Source: Ramlibacter sp. (GTDB taxonomy: Bacteria; Pseudomonadota; Gammaproteobacteria; Burkholderiales; Burkholderiaceae). From it: a stretch of DNA of 13,715 nt. Under the pieces are notes generated by a model. That model did not search any database. It had not been told where the DNA came from and was given only the letters and a program-made list of their open reading frames with translations. Both the position numbers and the translations under genes were made by a program. Location of the stretch: positions 1 to 13,715 of the forward strand of contig JACMQP010000500.1 of assembly GCA_014376915.1 (NCBI GenBank). The letters run 5' to 3'. This document shows, piece after piece, positions 1 to 9,634 of the stretch. The first letter of the stretch is position 1; each line of letters opens with the position of its first letter.

Positions 1-916
1 TCGTAGCTGCGCAGCCGCGCCGGATCCCCGACCCAGCTGTCCTTGAGCCGCGCGTAATCACGCCGGAAGTCATCGAAAGCCGCCTGCTTGCTCGCTGCCA
101 GATCCTTCGGGGCGGGCCCGCCCACCGCCGGACCGGCATCGTAGATTGCCGCCAGCCGGCGCCGCGCCGCCTGCGTGAGGGCGCGGAACTGCGCGCGCCG
201 CGTGCCGAACTCCGCATATTCACTCTGCGCCGCCTCGCTGGCCTGAGTCGCCAGCCAGCGCGCGCTGCCCAGCCGCTCCACCGCGGTGGCGAAGGACTCG
301 TTGAAGGTCGTGTCGCCGCCCACGTACACCACCTGGTGCGCGAGTTCGTGGAAGATCAGTCGCGCCAGTTCGCCTTCGGGGTAGTTGACGAACGTGTTGA
401 GCAACGGGTCGCCTCCGGCCCAGTTCATCCAGCCCAGCGTCGAATAGGCGGGCACCGGGTACACCGCCACTTCCAGCCCCTCGCCGACCAGCTGCGCCGC
501 CTCGGACCGCGCCAGCGCCTCGTCGAAATAGCCGTGGTAGCCGACGCAGCCGGTCACCGGGAAGCACCAGGTCTTGAGCGTGAGCGAATACGCTGGCGCC
601 GCCACCACGTTCCACACGGCAGCATTGCGGCGCAGGTCGGCATAGCGCCGGTAGCTCGGGTTGTCGGGCAGGTGCAGTTCAGTGCTCGCGAAGCTGCGGA
701 TCCGCTGGCTTAAGGCCAACCGGGTCTTGAGGCGATCCGGCGCGCTGTCGTCCTTTAGCCAGTCGGCGACCGGCCTGGCGGCGCCCATCAGGCGCAGGTG
801 GCCGCTGGCCGACTGCCAGTAATAGCCCGCCGTGGAGCAACCGGCAATGCACAGCGCAGCCGTCGTCACCATCGCCGCCACCGCCAATCCCGCAAGTGCC
901 ATCGCGACTACCGCCT

Positions 917-920
<4 letters not shown>
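1..920 (-). CDS. Predicted lipoprotein zinc aminopeptidase (COG4324-like), C-terminus cut by the window edge
   Basis: The reading frame is open from the left edge on the minus strand, so the 3' end is missing; about 306 residues are present. From a GTG at 920 the N-terminus is MKAVVAMALAGLAV..., followed by a lipobox I-A-G-C with Cys28, so the protein is predicted to be a membrane-anchored lipoprotein. A zinc-binding HELAH (about 191-195) is followed by a downstream Glu in NESFA (about 208), the H-E-x-x-H...E layout of gluzincin peptidases. The surrounding text (YPVPAYSTLGWMNWAGGDPLLNTF before it) fits the predicted-aminopeptidase family COG4324, which is usually somewhat longer than what is visible here. 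Start choice: GTG 920 overlaps the stop of the upstream oxidoreductase (GTGA) and supplies the Lys of a signal peptide n-region; an in-frame ATG at 902 is the alternative but lacks that charge. Substrate unknown. Confidence 0.85.
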
Positions 921-2989
<2,069 letters not shown>

Positions 2990-3051
2990 TCTCCAATCGT
3001 ATCCGCCCCCCCGCACCCGCGCTGGGCAGGTGTTTGCGGGGCCGACATCTT

Positions 3052-3095
3052 CTGACAGGGTTCACCCTGGTGTCCGGCGAACCTGACCCTGTCAG
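3052..3095. promoter_or_regulatory. Inverted repeat in the divergent intergenic region (possible operator)
   Basis: Perfect 10-bp arms CTGACAGGGT (3052-3061) and ACCCTGTCAG (3086-3095) flank a 24-bp centre that contains a smaller GGTTC/GAACC pairing. A further CCTGTCAG copy is at 3111-3118. The repeat sits between two divergently transcribed genes, the oxidoreductase (minus) and the small secreted protein (plus), so a terminator role is unlikely; operator or structured 5' leader are possibilities. The core TGACAGGG recurs in the palindrome at 13270-13295. The remainder of the 3017-3210 gap holds no ORF I would defend. Confidence 0.4.
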
Positions 3096-3210
3096 CGCTC
3101 ACCTACGCCGCCTGTCAGCCGGCTTCGTTTTTCGCCGGGTCAGGCTGTCGGCGCCGCTTTGGGGGTCAAACAGCCCGATACTCCAAGCTCATCTACTGAA
3201 AGGGACCGTC

Positions 3211-3576
3211 ATGTCCACCACCAAATTCCTGCGCGGCGCTTCGGCCATCCTGGCTCTCACCGCCGCAGCGTTCGCACTGAACGCCAGCGCCCAGTCGGCC
3301 AACCCGACCGGCCCGACCAACAGCAACAGCAACAAGGCCGGCGAAGCCTACCCGAACGACCCGAACGCGGCCAACCCGAACAAGCCGAAGATGGCCGTGA
3401 TCCAGAGGGCCGAGGATTCGCGTCCGGCCAAGGCGACCAAGCGCGTGGCCAAGAAGACCAAGAAGGCCGTCAAGCGTGGCGGCAATCGCGTCGCCAATGC
3501 CGTGCGAAACACCGGCGACAGGATCGCCAACAAGCTGCCGCCGGCACCGGCCCAGCCCGCTCCGATCAAGCCCTGA
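3211..3576 (+). CDS. Small secreted Asn/Pro/Lys-rich basic protein, function unknown
   Basis: This encodes 121 residues from ATG 3211, preceded by AAAGGG at suitable spacing. Residues 1-27 form a clear Sec signal peptide: basic n-region (K5, R8), hydrophobic ILALTAAAFALN, and A-S-A cleavage before Gln28. The mature 94 residues are low-complexity: an Asn/Pro/Asp-rich stretch (about 30-60), then a strongly basic segment (about 73-110) with KRVAKKTKKAVKRGGNR reminiscent of histone-H1-like tails, and a Pro/Ala-rich end. No Cys and no recognisable enzyme motif. The protein would be a very basic periplasmic or secreted polypeptide, possibly one that binds nucleic acid, envelope polymer or LPS (inference only). 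It converges on argE with 6 bp between stop codons. A coding call is supported by start, RBS and signal peptide. Confidence 0.75.
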   Translation: MSTTKFLRGASAILALTAAAFALNASAQSANPTGPTNSNSNKAGEAYPNDPNAANPNKPKMAVIQRAEDSRPAKATKRVAKKTKKAVKRGGNRVANAVRNTGDRIANKLPPAPAQPAPIKP

Positions 3577-3582
3577 CCGGCT

Positions 3583-4752
3583 TCAGCCGATTTCATGCGC
3601 GGCCGCCAGTCTGCGCATGAAGGCCTCGCAGCGCGCCAGTTGTTCGAGGCTGACGAATTCGTCCGGTTGATGGGCCTGCATGATGCTGCCGGGCCCGCAG
3701 ACCACGGTCGGGATGCCGGATTGCTTGAAGATTCCGGCCTCGGTACCGAATGCGACGAGCGTCGTTCCCTGCTCGCCCGATAGGCGTTGCGCCAGCCGCG
3801 TGACACTGTCCGCGGCCGATCCCAGGAAGCTGGGGATCTCGCAGATCGTCTCGAACCGGAAACCGGCCTCGGGCGCAACCTTCTTCATCGCCGGCTCCAA
3901 CGAGCGCGCGTGCGCGATCACCTCCGCCTGCATCGCCGCGGCGTCGGCCGTCGGCAGGTCGCGGAACTCGTAGCGGAACTCGGCGTCGCGCGGCACCACG
4001 TTGTCAGCGATGCCGCCGTGGAACTGGCCGACGCTGGCCGTGGAGAACGGAACGTCAAAGCCGTCGTAGCGCGGCTCGCTGCGCTCGAATCTTTCGGCCA
4101 TGTCGCGCACCTTGCCCACCAGCCGTGCCGCCATCTCGATCGCGTTGACCGACTGCGGCGTCAGCGAGGAGTGCGCTTCCTTGCCGCGGACACAGCAACG
4201 ATAGCGGTAGACGCCCTTGTGCGCGATCGCCGGCACCATGCCGGTGGGCTCACCGACGATGCAGGCCACAGGCTTGACGCCGGCCTCGCGCATGTCCGCG
4301 ATCAGGTCATTCACGCCGAAACAGCCGACCTCCTCGTCGTAGCTGAACGCCAGGTGGACCGCGAACGGCGACTGGCTTTCCAGGAACAGAGGTGCGTGCG
4401 CCACAGCCAGCGCAATGAAGCTTTTCATGTCGGCGCTGCCCCGACCGAACAGCTTTCCGCCCCGAACTTCGGCCCCCAGCGGGTCGACGCTCCAGTCCTG
4501 GCCGCTCCAGGGCACCGTGTCGGTGTGGCCGGACAGGATGAGGCCTGCGGGCTTGCCCTCACCCAGCGTGGCGAACAGGTTGGCCTTGGTCTTTTCGGCG
4601 TTGAAGGTCAGGCGGCTGGCGACGCCCAGCGTTTTCAGTTCGTCGCGGATGAAGTGGATCAGCGCCAGGTTGGAGTTGGCGCTGACAGTGTTCATGCGCA
4701 CCAGCGTCTGCGCCAGTTCGAGCGAGCGTGGGGACAGAGTCGTGGATTCCAT
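3583..4752 (-). CDS. argE: Acetylornithine deacetylase-type M20 peptidase (ArgE family)
   Basis: A 389-residue protein, close to the usual ArgE length, predicted to deacetylate N-acetylornithine (or, as known for some Xanthomonadales relatives, N-acetylcitrulline) in arginine synthesis in the cytoplasm. The M20 metal-site residues are present: H76 and D78 in SGHTDTVPW, D108 in GSADMKSF, catalytic Glu140 and metal Glu141 in SYDEEVGC, E168 in IVGEPTGM, and H361 in MQAHQPDEF. The dimerisation domain lies between about residues 178 and 290. Start ATG 4752 is preceded by GAGGG, rather close; the open frame continues upstream but runs into the neighbouring promoter region and loses family similarity. 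No other arg gene is in the window, so which acetylated amino acid is used is unproven. Divergent from the amidohydrolase by 81 bp. Confidence 0.88.
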   Translation of the reverse strand: MESTTLSPRSLELAQTLVRMNTVSANSNLALIHFIRDELKTLGVASRLTFNAEKTKANLFATLGEGKPAGLILSGHTDTVPWSGQDWSVDPLGAEVRGGKLFGRGSADMKSFIALAVAHAPLFLESQSPFAVHLAFSYDEEVGCFGVNDLIADMREAGVKPVACIVGEPTGMVPAIAHKGVYRYRCCVRGKEAHSSLTPQSVNAIEMAARLVGKVRDMAERFERSEPRYDGFDVPFSTASVGQFHGGIADNVVPRDAEFRYEFRDLPTADAAAMQAEVIAHARSLEPAMKKVAPEAGFRFETICEIPSFLGSAADSVTRLAQRLSGEQGTTLVAFGTEAGIFKQSGIPTVVCGPGSIMQAHQPDEFVSLEQLARCEAFMRRLAAAHEIG

Positions 4753-4833
4753 GCCCTCATTCTCGCGGATATCCCCCGGGCCATCGGAAGGTGGCGGCGA
4801 TAGACTGGCAAGTCTTACGCAACCGCAGCACCT

Positions 4834-6030
4834 ATGAATATCCTGGACTCCATCGTCACCCAGGCCGCCTCGATCGCCGCCGTCCGCCGTGACATCCACG
4901 CCCATCCCGAACTGTGCTTCCAGGAAACGCGCACCGCTGACGTGGTGGCGCAAAAGCTCACCGAATGGGGCATCCCCATTCACCGGGGCCTCGGCAAGAC
5001 CGGCGTCGTCGGCATCGTGAAGTCGGGAACCAGCCCGCGCGCCATCGGCCTGCGAGCCGACATGGACGCCCTGCCGATGCAGGAGTTCAACACCTTCAGC
5101 CATGCCAGCCGCAATCAGGGCAAGATGCACGCCTGCGGCCACGACGGCCACGTGGCGATGCTGCTGGCGGCAGCCCAGCACTTCGCGAAGAACCGCAACT
5201 TCGACGGCACCGTGTACCTGATCTTCCAGCCCGCCGAAGAGGGCGGCGGTGGCGCCCGCGAAATGATCCGCGACGGCCTGTTCGAGCAGTTCCCGATGGA
5301 CGCCGTGTTCGGCATGCACAACTGGCCAGGCGAACAGGTGGGCAGGTTCTCGGTCAGCCCGGGGCCGGTGATGGCCTCGACCAGCGAATTCAAGATCACG
5401 ATCCGCGGCAAAGGCGGCCACGGCGCGCTGCCCCACAACGGCATCGACCCGGTGCCGGTCGCCTGCCAGATGGTCCAGGCGTTCCAGACCATCATCAGCC
5501 GCAACAAGAAGCCGATCGACGCCGGCGTCATCTCCGTCACGATGATCCATGCGGGCGAAGCCACCAACGTCATCCCCGACAGCTGCGAGCTGCAGGGAAC
5601 GGTCCGGACGTTCACGCTAACGGTGCTGGACCTGATCGAAAAGCGCATGAAGCAGATCGCCGAACATGTCTGCGCCGCGCACGACGCGACCTGCGAGTTC
5701 GAGTTCGTGCGCAACTATCCGCCCACCGTCAACTCCGCGGCCGAAGCGGAGTTTGCGCGAAAGGTGATGGTTTCCGTCGTCGGCGAGAGCAACGTCGGCG
5801 TCCAGGAACCCACCATGGGCGCCGAGGATTTCGCCTACATGCTGCAAGCCAGGCCCGGGGCCTACTGCTTCATCGCCAACGGCGACGGCAGCCACCGCGA
5901 AATGGGCCATGGTGGCGGGCCCTGCATGCTGCACAACCCCAGCTACGACTTCAACGACGACCTGATTCCGCTGGGAGCGACGTACTGGGTGCGGCTGGCC
6001 GAAGCCTGGCTGGCCAGGGACCGCGCATGA
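4834..6030 (+). CDS. M20D amidohydrolase (HipO/AmhX-type, hippurate hydrolase-like)
   Basis: 398 residues. The family signature is complete: HAHPEL at 22-27, GLRADMDALPMQE at 72-84, HACGHDGH with Cys101 and His103, Glu135-Glu136 in QPAEEGGGG, His162 in GMHNWPG, and His367 near the C-terminus in MLHNPSYDFND. The lid/dimerisation domain (ITIRGKGGHGALPH) occupies roughly 180-290. Members remove acyl groups from N-acyl amino acids such as hippurate, N-acetylated amino acids or IAA conjugates; the exact substrate cannot be read here. No signal peptide, so cytoplasmic. No convincing Shine-Dalgarno precedes ATG 4834, but the N-terminal length fits the family. A short inverted repeat, AGACT-4-AGTCT (4802-4815), lies just upstream. 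Its TGA overlaps the ATG of the next gene (ATGA), indicating co-translation. Confidence 0.9.
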   Translation: MNILDSIVTQAASIAAVRRDIHAHPELCFQETRTADVVAQKLTEWGIPIHRGLGKTGVVGIVKSGTSPRAIGLRADMDALPMQEFNTFSHASRNQGKMHACGHDGHVAMLLAAAQHFAKNRNFDGTVYLIFQPAEEGGGGAREMIRDGLFEQFPMDAVFGMHNWPGEQVGRFSVSPGPVMASTSEFKITIRGKGGHGALPHNGIDPVPVACQMVQAFQTIISRNKKPIDAGVISVTMIHAGEATNVIPDSCELQGTVRTFTLTVLDLIEKRMKQIAEHVCAAHDATCEFEFVRNYPPTVNSAAEAEFARKVMVSVVGESNVGVQEPTMGAEDFAYMLQARPGAYCFIANGDGSHREMGHGGGPCMLHNPSYDFNDDLIPLGATYWVRLAEAWLARDRA

Positions 6031-7124
6031 CGGACTCGGCGACCGCGTTCTCCAGCTCCTACGCGCAGGCCCGGCGGAAATTCCTCGACTCCGCCGCCGC
6101 CGCCGGGCTGCAGCTGCAATCCTGGCTGCACCCGCTCAGGGGCAGCGAAGGCGAGGAGCTCGCGCTGGACATCGCGCGCGACGGCCCTGCCGATGCCAGC
6201 GCGCTGTTGATCGTCAGCAGCGCCTGCCACGGCGTGGAGGGTTTCTGCGGCAGCGGCATCCAGGTTGCGGCACTGCGGGACGCGGATTGGCGCGAGCGGA
6301 TGAAAGCGGGCGGCGCGGCTGTGCTGTACATCCACGGGCTCAATCCCTATGGGTTTTCGCACCTGCGGCGCACCACCCACGAAAACGTGGACCTCAACCG
6401 CAACTTCCACGATTTTTCGCGCCCGCTGCCGGTCAACGACGCCTATCGCGAGGTGCAGCGCCTGTTGCTGCCTGCCGACTGGCCGCCGTCGGCGGCCAAC
6501 AGCGGCGCCATCGAAAGCTACGTGGCCAGCAACGGCGAGACCGCCTATCAGGCGGCGATCACCCGGGGCCAGCATGAATTCCCCGATGGCCTCTTCTTCG
6601 GCGGCACCGAGCCTTCCTGGAGCAACCTGACGGTGCGCGAGGTACTGCGCCAGCACGGTCGCCGGGCCGCGCGCATCGCGTGGATCGACATCCACACCGG
6701 CCTGGGTCCGAGCGGCGTCGGCGAGCGCATCTACGCGGCCCGCGACGACGCGGCGGCCTTGCTGCGGGCCCGCCACTGGTGGGAAGGCGGCGGCAGGACG
6801 CCGGTCACCTCGATCTACGATGGCTCGTCGGCTTCGTCGTTCCTGACCGGCATGATGTTCAACGCGGTCTATGACGAGTGCCCGCTGGCCGAATACACCG
6901 GCATGGCGATGGAATACGGAACGGTGCCCGTAATGCAGACGCTGCAGTCCCTGCGCGGTGAGCAGTGGCTCCAGCACCATCCAGATGCCGCGCCGGCGCT
7001 GGCCCGGCAGATCCGCCAGGAGGTCAGGGACGCCTTCTACACCGACACCGACGAATGGAAGGGACAGGTCGTCGCACAGGCCCACGAGGCGCTGCTCCAG
7101 GCTGCGGAAGGCCTTGCGAGCTAG
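6027..7124 (+). CDS. DUF2817 / M14-like zinc carboxypeptidase family protein
   Basis: 365 residues from ATG 6027, which overlaps the preceding stop codon. The carboxypeptidase-A-like signature is visible: H68-x-x-E71 in [12 protein letters not shown], the substrate-binding N-V-D-L-N-R-N-F at 120-127, a third metal ligand candidate His223 in [10 protein letters not shown], and a candidate catalytic Glu296 in MAMEYGT. This is the DUF2817 (PF10994) arrangement, usually annotated as M14 family metallopeptidase or succinylglutamate desuccinylase/aspartoacylase-like. No signal peptide. Overlap with the M20D hydrolase gene suggests the two act in one route, for instance trimming peptides and then hydrolysing an N-acyl or amide product (inference). 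The 3' end shares the palindromic CTAG with the opposing coaX stop. Confidence 0.88.
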   Translation: MTDSATAFSSSYAQARRKFLDSAAAAGLQLQSWLHPLRGSEGEELALDIARDGPADASALLIVSSACHGVEGFCGSGIQVAALRDADWRERMKAGGAAVLYIHGLNPYGFSHLRRTTHENVDLNRNFHDFSRPLPVNDAYREVQRLLLPADWPPSAANSGAIESYVASNGETAYQAAITRGQHEFPDGLFFGGTEPSWSNLTVREVLRQHGRRAARIAWIDIHTGLGPSGVGERIYAARDDAAALLRARHWWEGGGRTPVTSIYDGSSASSFLTGMMFNAVYDECPLAEYTGMAMEYGTVPVMQTLQSLRGEQWLQHHPDAAPALARQIRQEVRDAFYTDTDEWKGQVVAQAHEALLQAAEGLAS

Positions 7125-7894
7125 GTGGCGCCAAAGCGGCGCTGGGCGATTTCGAGCAGCCCGTCGAAGATCAGGCTGTCCACCAGCTCGAACTTGACCG
7201 ACATGCTGGGGGCCATCTTCCAGCCCGCGCCACCGGTCATGAAGCACGCCGGCTCCGCGCCGCAGTGCCGGCGCACGTGCTGCACCATCCGCTCCACCGC
7301 GCCGGCAATGGCAAAGGTGCCGCCGCTCGTGAGAGCGTCGCTGGTGTTGGTGGGAAATTCGCGCACGTCGCCGGTCGGCACATGCAGGCCGGCGGTCCCC
7401 GATTCGAGCGCACGCAGCATGATGCCGTGGCCCGGCAGGATGAAGCCGCCCAGGAAGCGGCCGCTGGCATCTACCGCTTCGACCGTCACGGCCGTGCCCA
7501 CCATCACCACCACCAGCGGCCGCGCCGGCCCTCTGGCAAGCATGCGATGCCGGGCGCCGATCATGGCCACCCAGCGGTCGGCGCCGAGCCGGCCGGGGTG
7601 GTCGTAACCGTTGCTGATCCCCGCCTCGGCCAGGCCCGGCACCACCCATTGCGCCGGCAGGTCCCACAGCTCCGCGAGATGCTCCTCGACCCGCCGGCGC
7701 ACCGCGTCGGCGGCGACGATGCATCCGAGCATGCGTGTCGGCTTCGGCAAGGCGGCCCAATCCCCCTCAGGCAGGCGGTCGATGTTCTCGAGGAATTCGG
7801 CGCCTTGGGCCAGCAGCTTGGCGCCTGGCCCGCTGGCGTCGTAAAGCGCCCATTTCAGGCGCGTGTTGCCGACGTCGATGGCGAGGAAGGACAT
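7121..7894 (-). CDS. coaX: Type III pantothenate kinase
   Basis: 257 residues, typical for CoaX, which phosphorylates pantothenate in the first step of coenzyme A synthesis and, unlike PanK-I, is not inhibited by CoA. The ASKHA-fold motifs are present: phosphate-1 loop D7-V-G-N-T-R-L-K, GADRW at 104-108 with the pantothenate-site Asp106, phosphate-2 loop [11 protein letters not shown] at 132-142, FILPGHGIM at 151-159 and DALTSGG at 186-192. The Asp found in many members two residues before GTA is Met131 here. Start ATG 7894 has AAGGG just upstream, overlapping the stop of the upstream TelA-like gene 6 bp away, so the two are co-transcribed. The commonly adjacent birA is absent. Convergent with the DUF2817 gene, overlapping by 4 bases. 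Confidence 0.93.
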   Translation of the reverse strand: MSFLAIDVGNTRLKWALYDASGPGAKLLAQGAEFLENIDRLPEGDWAALPKPTRMLGCIVAADAVRRRVEEHLAELWDLPAQWVVPGLAEAGISNGYDHPGRLGADRWVAMIGARHRMLARGPARPLVVVMVGTAVTVEAVDASGRFLGGFILPGHGIMLRALESGTAGLHVPTGDVREFPTNTSDALTSGGTFAIAGAVERMVQHVRRHCGAEPACFMTGGAGWKMAPSMSVKFELVDSLIFDGLLEIAQRRFGAT

Positions 7895-7900
7895 GACCCT

Positions 7901-8821
7901 TCAGGCCGGCAACTGGGAGCTGCCCAGGGCCGCCAGACTGCGGACCAGGCCCTGCTCCTGCGTGAGCAGCTGCTCACACCCGGACAGCGCCTTGCGCACA
8001 CTCGCCTGCAGGTCCTTGTGCGCTTCCAGCGGGCCGTGAACACCCTGCGCCGGCGCCTTGCCGCCGGCGGCCGCTGCCGCCGCCGCGGCAAGGGCGTTGC
8101 GCCAGTCCTTCATCTCGGACGCGAGCGATTGCTGCAGTGACTGGACCAGTGCAGCACGCCGAGCCCCACTGGCGCGGGCCTGTTCGGCGGCCGGCGAGAC
8201 GGCATTGCACAGCGTACGCAACATCTTCAGCCGATCGACCAGAATGTCGCACCGCACGGAGTCGTCCAGGATCGCGCGCTGCTCCTGGGGATCGATGACA
8301 TTGACCTGGCGCACCTTGATCTGGTTGCGCATGTCCTGCAACCAGCGGGCGCCCTGGTCAATGATCTTTTCCACGGCTCGGCATTCGACATCGAGTTCCG
8401 CCAGCGCACGTTCGATCAGCGCGGTGTCGGCCTGCCCGACCGCCGGCAGTGTTCCAGCAGCCTTGGCGAGATCGACCGCCTCCTCGTCGATCTGCTCGAA
8501 CTGCGTGGCGAATTCACCGCCGCTGGTCTTGCTCTTGCCGCTGGTTCGCGCCCACCAGCCTTGCGGCTCGAGCAGCGAGAAGTCCAGCTTGGGCAGGGCC
8601 TCGGCCAGCTCTTCCAACCGGGTGACGACGGCGGCGAGTCCCGGGGCCCTGGCCTGCGCCTGCAGCAGTTCGCCGAGTTCGGCGATGCGCTTGACGTGCA
8701 TGTGGCCCGCATCTGCGGCCATCTGCGTCAGCCAGGCCGCCGGTGTCGTGGCGGCCCTGGGCTTCAGCTGCGCCAGCCTGGCTGGCGACATCAAGGAGGC
8801 GGTGCGATCGGACTCATCCAT
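7901..8821 (-). CDS. Helical protein distantly resembling TelA/toxic anion resistance family
   Basis: 306 residues from ATG 8821, preceded by AAAAGGG at good spacing. The sequence is almost entirely helical and rich in Ala, Leu, Gln and Glu. A segment at about 63-125 (R-L-E-E-L...L-D-F-S-L-L-E, then GWWARTSGK, then a charged stretch up to D-L-A-K-A-A-G-T-L) follows the pattern of TelA/KlaA family proteins (PF05816): an LDP-like turn, a short linker, then a helix ending before a gap. The later repetitive-helix core is also similar in character, but identity is low and I would not claim tellurite resistance. There is an eight-Ala run at about 245-252 followed by a flexible Gly/Ala/Pro linker. 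No signal peptide or membrane segment. It is co-transcribed with coaX and lies 55 bp downstream of the luxR-type gene. Confidence 0.7.
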   Translation of the reverse strand: MDESDRTASLMSPARLAQLKPRAATTPAAWLTQMAADAGHMHVKRIAELGELLQAQARAPGLAAVVTRLEELAEALPKLDFSLLEPQGWWARTSGKSKTSGGEFATQFEQIDEEAVDLAKAAGTLPAVGQADTALIERALAELDVECRAVEKIIDQGARWLQDMRNQIKVRQVNVIDPQEQRAILDDSVRCDILVDRLKMLRTLCNAVSPAAEQARASGARRAALVQSLQQSLASEMKDWRNALAAAAAAAAGGKAPAQGVHGPLEAHKDLQASVRKALSGCEQLLTQEQGLVRSLAALGSSQLPA

Positions 8822-8840
8822 GAGTTTCCCTTTTGCCCGC

Positions 8841-8869
8841 AATATAACCGTTCGACCGCGGCTTGCCGA
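8841..8869 (-). promoter_or_regulatory. Candidate sigma-70 promoter for the TelA-like/coaX pair
   Basis: On the minus strand TCGGCA (8864-8869) is followed after exactly 17 bp by TATATT (8841-8846), four and five matches respectively to the sigma-70 boxes. It lies in the 55-bp gap between the luxR-type stop and the TelA-like start and would give a very short leader carrying the AAGGG ribosome site. Its position suggests coaX need not depend on luxR transcription. Prediction by eye only. Confidence 0.35.
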
Positions 8870-8876
8870 CCGCCTT

Positions 8877-9551
8877 TCAGATCGCGCCCACCCAGCAGGC
8901 CCGCTGGATCGCCGCCATTTTGTTGTCCACCTTGAGCTTGCCCATTGCATTGGCCAGGTGGTAATTGACGGTGCGCTCGGTGCAGCTGAGGCGCTGCGCG
9001 CTCTCGCGCGCCGTCAGTCCCTCGAACGCCAGCATCAGGCATTCGCGCTCGCGCGGGCTGAGCGTGGATCGGGCCTGAGCAATCGAGCGCTTGACCAGCG
9101 GCCAGATATTGAGCGCCGACCAGGCCAGCGACGCCGCCTCGGCCCGGTCCGTCAATTCGCGCGGACTGAACATGAAGCATTCGAACGCGCGGCCGGCCGG
9201 CAGCGAAAACTCGACCCGCACCACGGTCTGATAGCCGTGCGCCAGCCAGAGTTGGCGCCACCGGCTCGATCCGAGGTGATCGGACTTGGCGATGTATTGC
9301 CAGGCCACCAGCGGCGCATCCGAATCGCGCCAGGGCGCGCCGAAGTCGCGGCTCTGGGCCAGCGCCTGCGCCGCTTCGGCCAGCACGGGCGGATGCACGG
9401 CGACCACCTGGCGGTCGTCCCTCCCACCGAACGGGTCCGGCCCGAGGATGACGACGGCTTCGACAGAAAACTCGCGCAGGGCCGCGATCCAGTCGCTCAG
9501 AAGGCCATCAAGGCTGACGCTGTCAAAGTTAACAGGGACCCCAAGGGGCAT
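8877..9551 (-). CDS. LuxR-family transcriptional regulator (LuxR solo) next to the AHK quorum-sensing genes
   Basis: 224 residues from ATG 9551, with AAAGG nine bases upstream. The C-terminal 163-220 is a canonical LuxR/GerE helix-turn-helix: LSPRERECLML, then EGLTARESAQRLSCTERTVNYHL and NAMGKLKVDNKMAAI. The N-terminal 1-155 has the size and the mixed alpha/beta layout of an autoinducer-binding domain, including a late WLAHGYQTVVRVEF...CFMFS stretch, but I do not see the classic acyl-homoserine-lactone-contact pattern clearly, so the ligand may differ or be absent. There is no receiver domain, so it is not a NarL-type response regulator. No luxI-like gene is in the window. Transcribed divergently from the CqsS-like kinase, it is well placed to regulate that operon or to answer to it (inference). 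Confidence 0.85.
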   Translation of the reverse strand: MPLGVPVNFDSVSLDGLLSDWIAALREFSVEAVVILGPDPFGGRDDRQVVAVHPPVLAEAAQALAQSRDFGAPWRDSDAPLVAWQYIAKSDHLGSSRWRQLWLAHGYQTVVRVEFSLPAGRAFECFMFSPRELTDRAEAASLAWSALNIWPLVKRSIAQARSTLSPRERECLMLAFEGLTARESAQRLSCTERTVNYHLANAMGKLKVDNKMAAIQRACWVGAI

Positions 9552-9598
9552 TTCAATCGCCTTTCTGCCGCGGCTGAGACAATATCATCATTCTTCGC

Positions 9599-9612
9599 CG
9601 CTCATTGGAGCG
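9599..9612. promoter_or_regulatory. Short inverted repeat between luxR-type gene and cqsS
   Basis: CGCTC-4-GAGCG lies in the divergent intergenic region. It is a possible regulator site, but 5-bp arms are easily found by chance at this GC content. If it is an operator, the long TTG-initiated reading of cqsS from 9605 is unlikely. Confidence 0.2.
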
Positions 9613-9626
9613 AGTGCCGGCCTGGG

Positions 9627-9634
9627 GAAGAGGG
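9627..9634 (+). promoter_or_regulatory. Strong Shine-Dalgarno-like GAAGAGGG ahead of an alternative TTG start of cqsS
   Basis: GAAGAGGG is placed 6 bases before an in-frame TTG at 9641. It is the best ribosome-site match near the kinase N-terminus. If used, the sensor would gain 27 residues (SSIYVLYASGAG... through VVRPL) before the Met at 9722. Confidence 0.35.

Noticed and set aside
3315..3345. Repeated AACAGC-like triplets inside the small secreted protein gene
   Set aside because: Only a few imperfect units encoding Asn/Ser; too short to call a tandem repeat array.
4753..5550. Upstream extension of the argE frame across the divergent gene
   Set aside because: It is antisense to the amidohydrolase and lacks similarity; ATG 4752 gives the normal ArgE length.
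4965..6026. Upstream extension of the DUF2817 frame through the amidohydrolase gene
   Set aside because: The extension is an Arg/Pro-rich out-of-frame reading of the M20D gene; the family similarity begins only after the ATG at 6027.
7498..7512. Missing Asp before GTA in CoaX (Met131) as a sign of an inactive kinase
   Set aside because: Other proteobacterial CoaX proteins, as I recall them, also vary at this position, and the remaining phosphate- and pantothenate-site motifs are intact.
5943..7760. A 605-codon minus-strand frame opposite the DUF2817 gene and overlapping coaX
   Set aside because: Its translation is low-complexity Arg/Gly/Ala/His text with no domain, and both real genes explain the coding signal in other frames.
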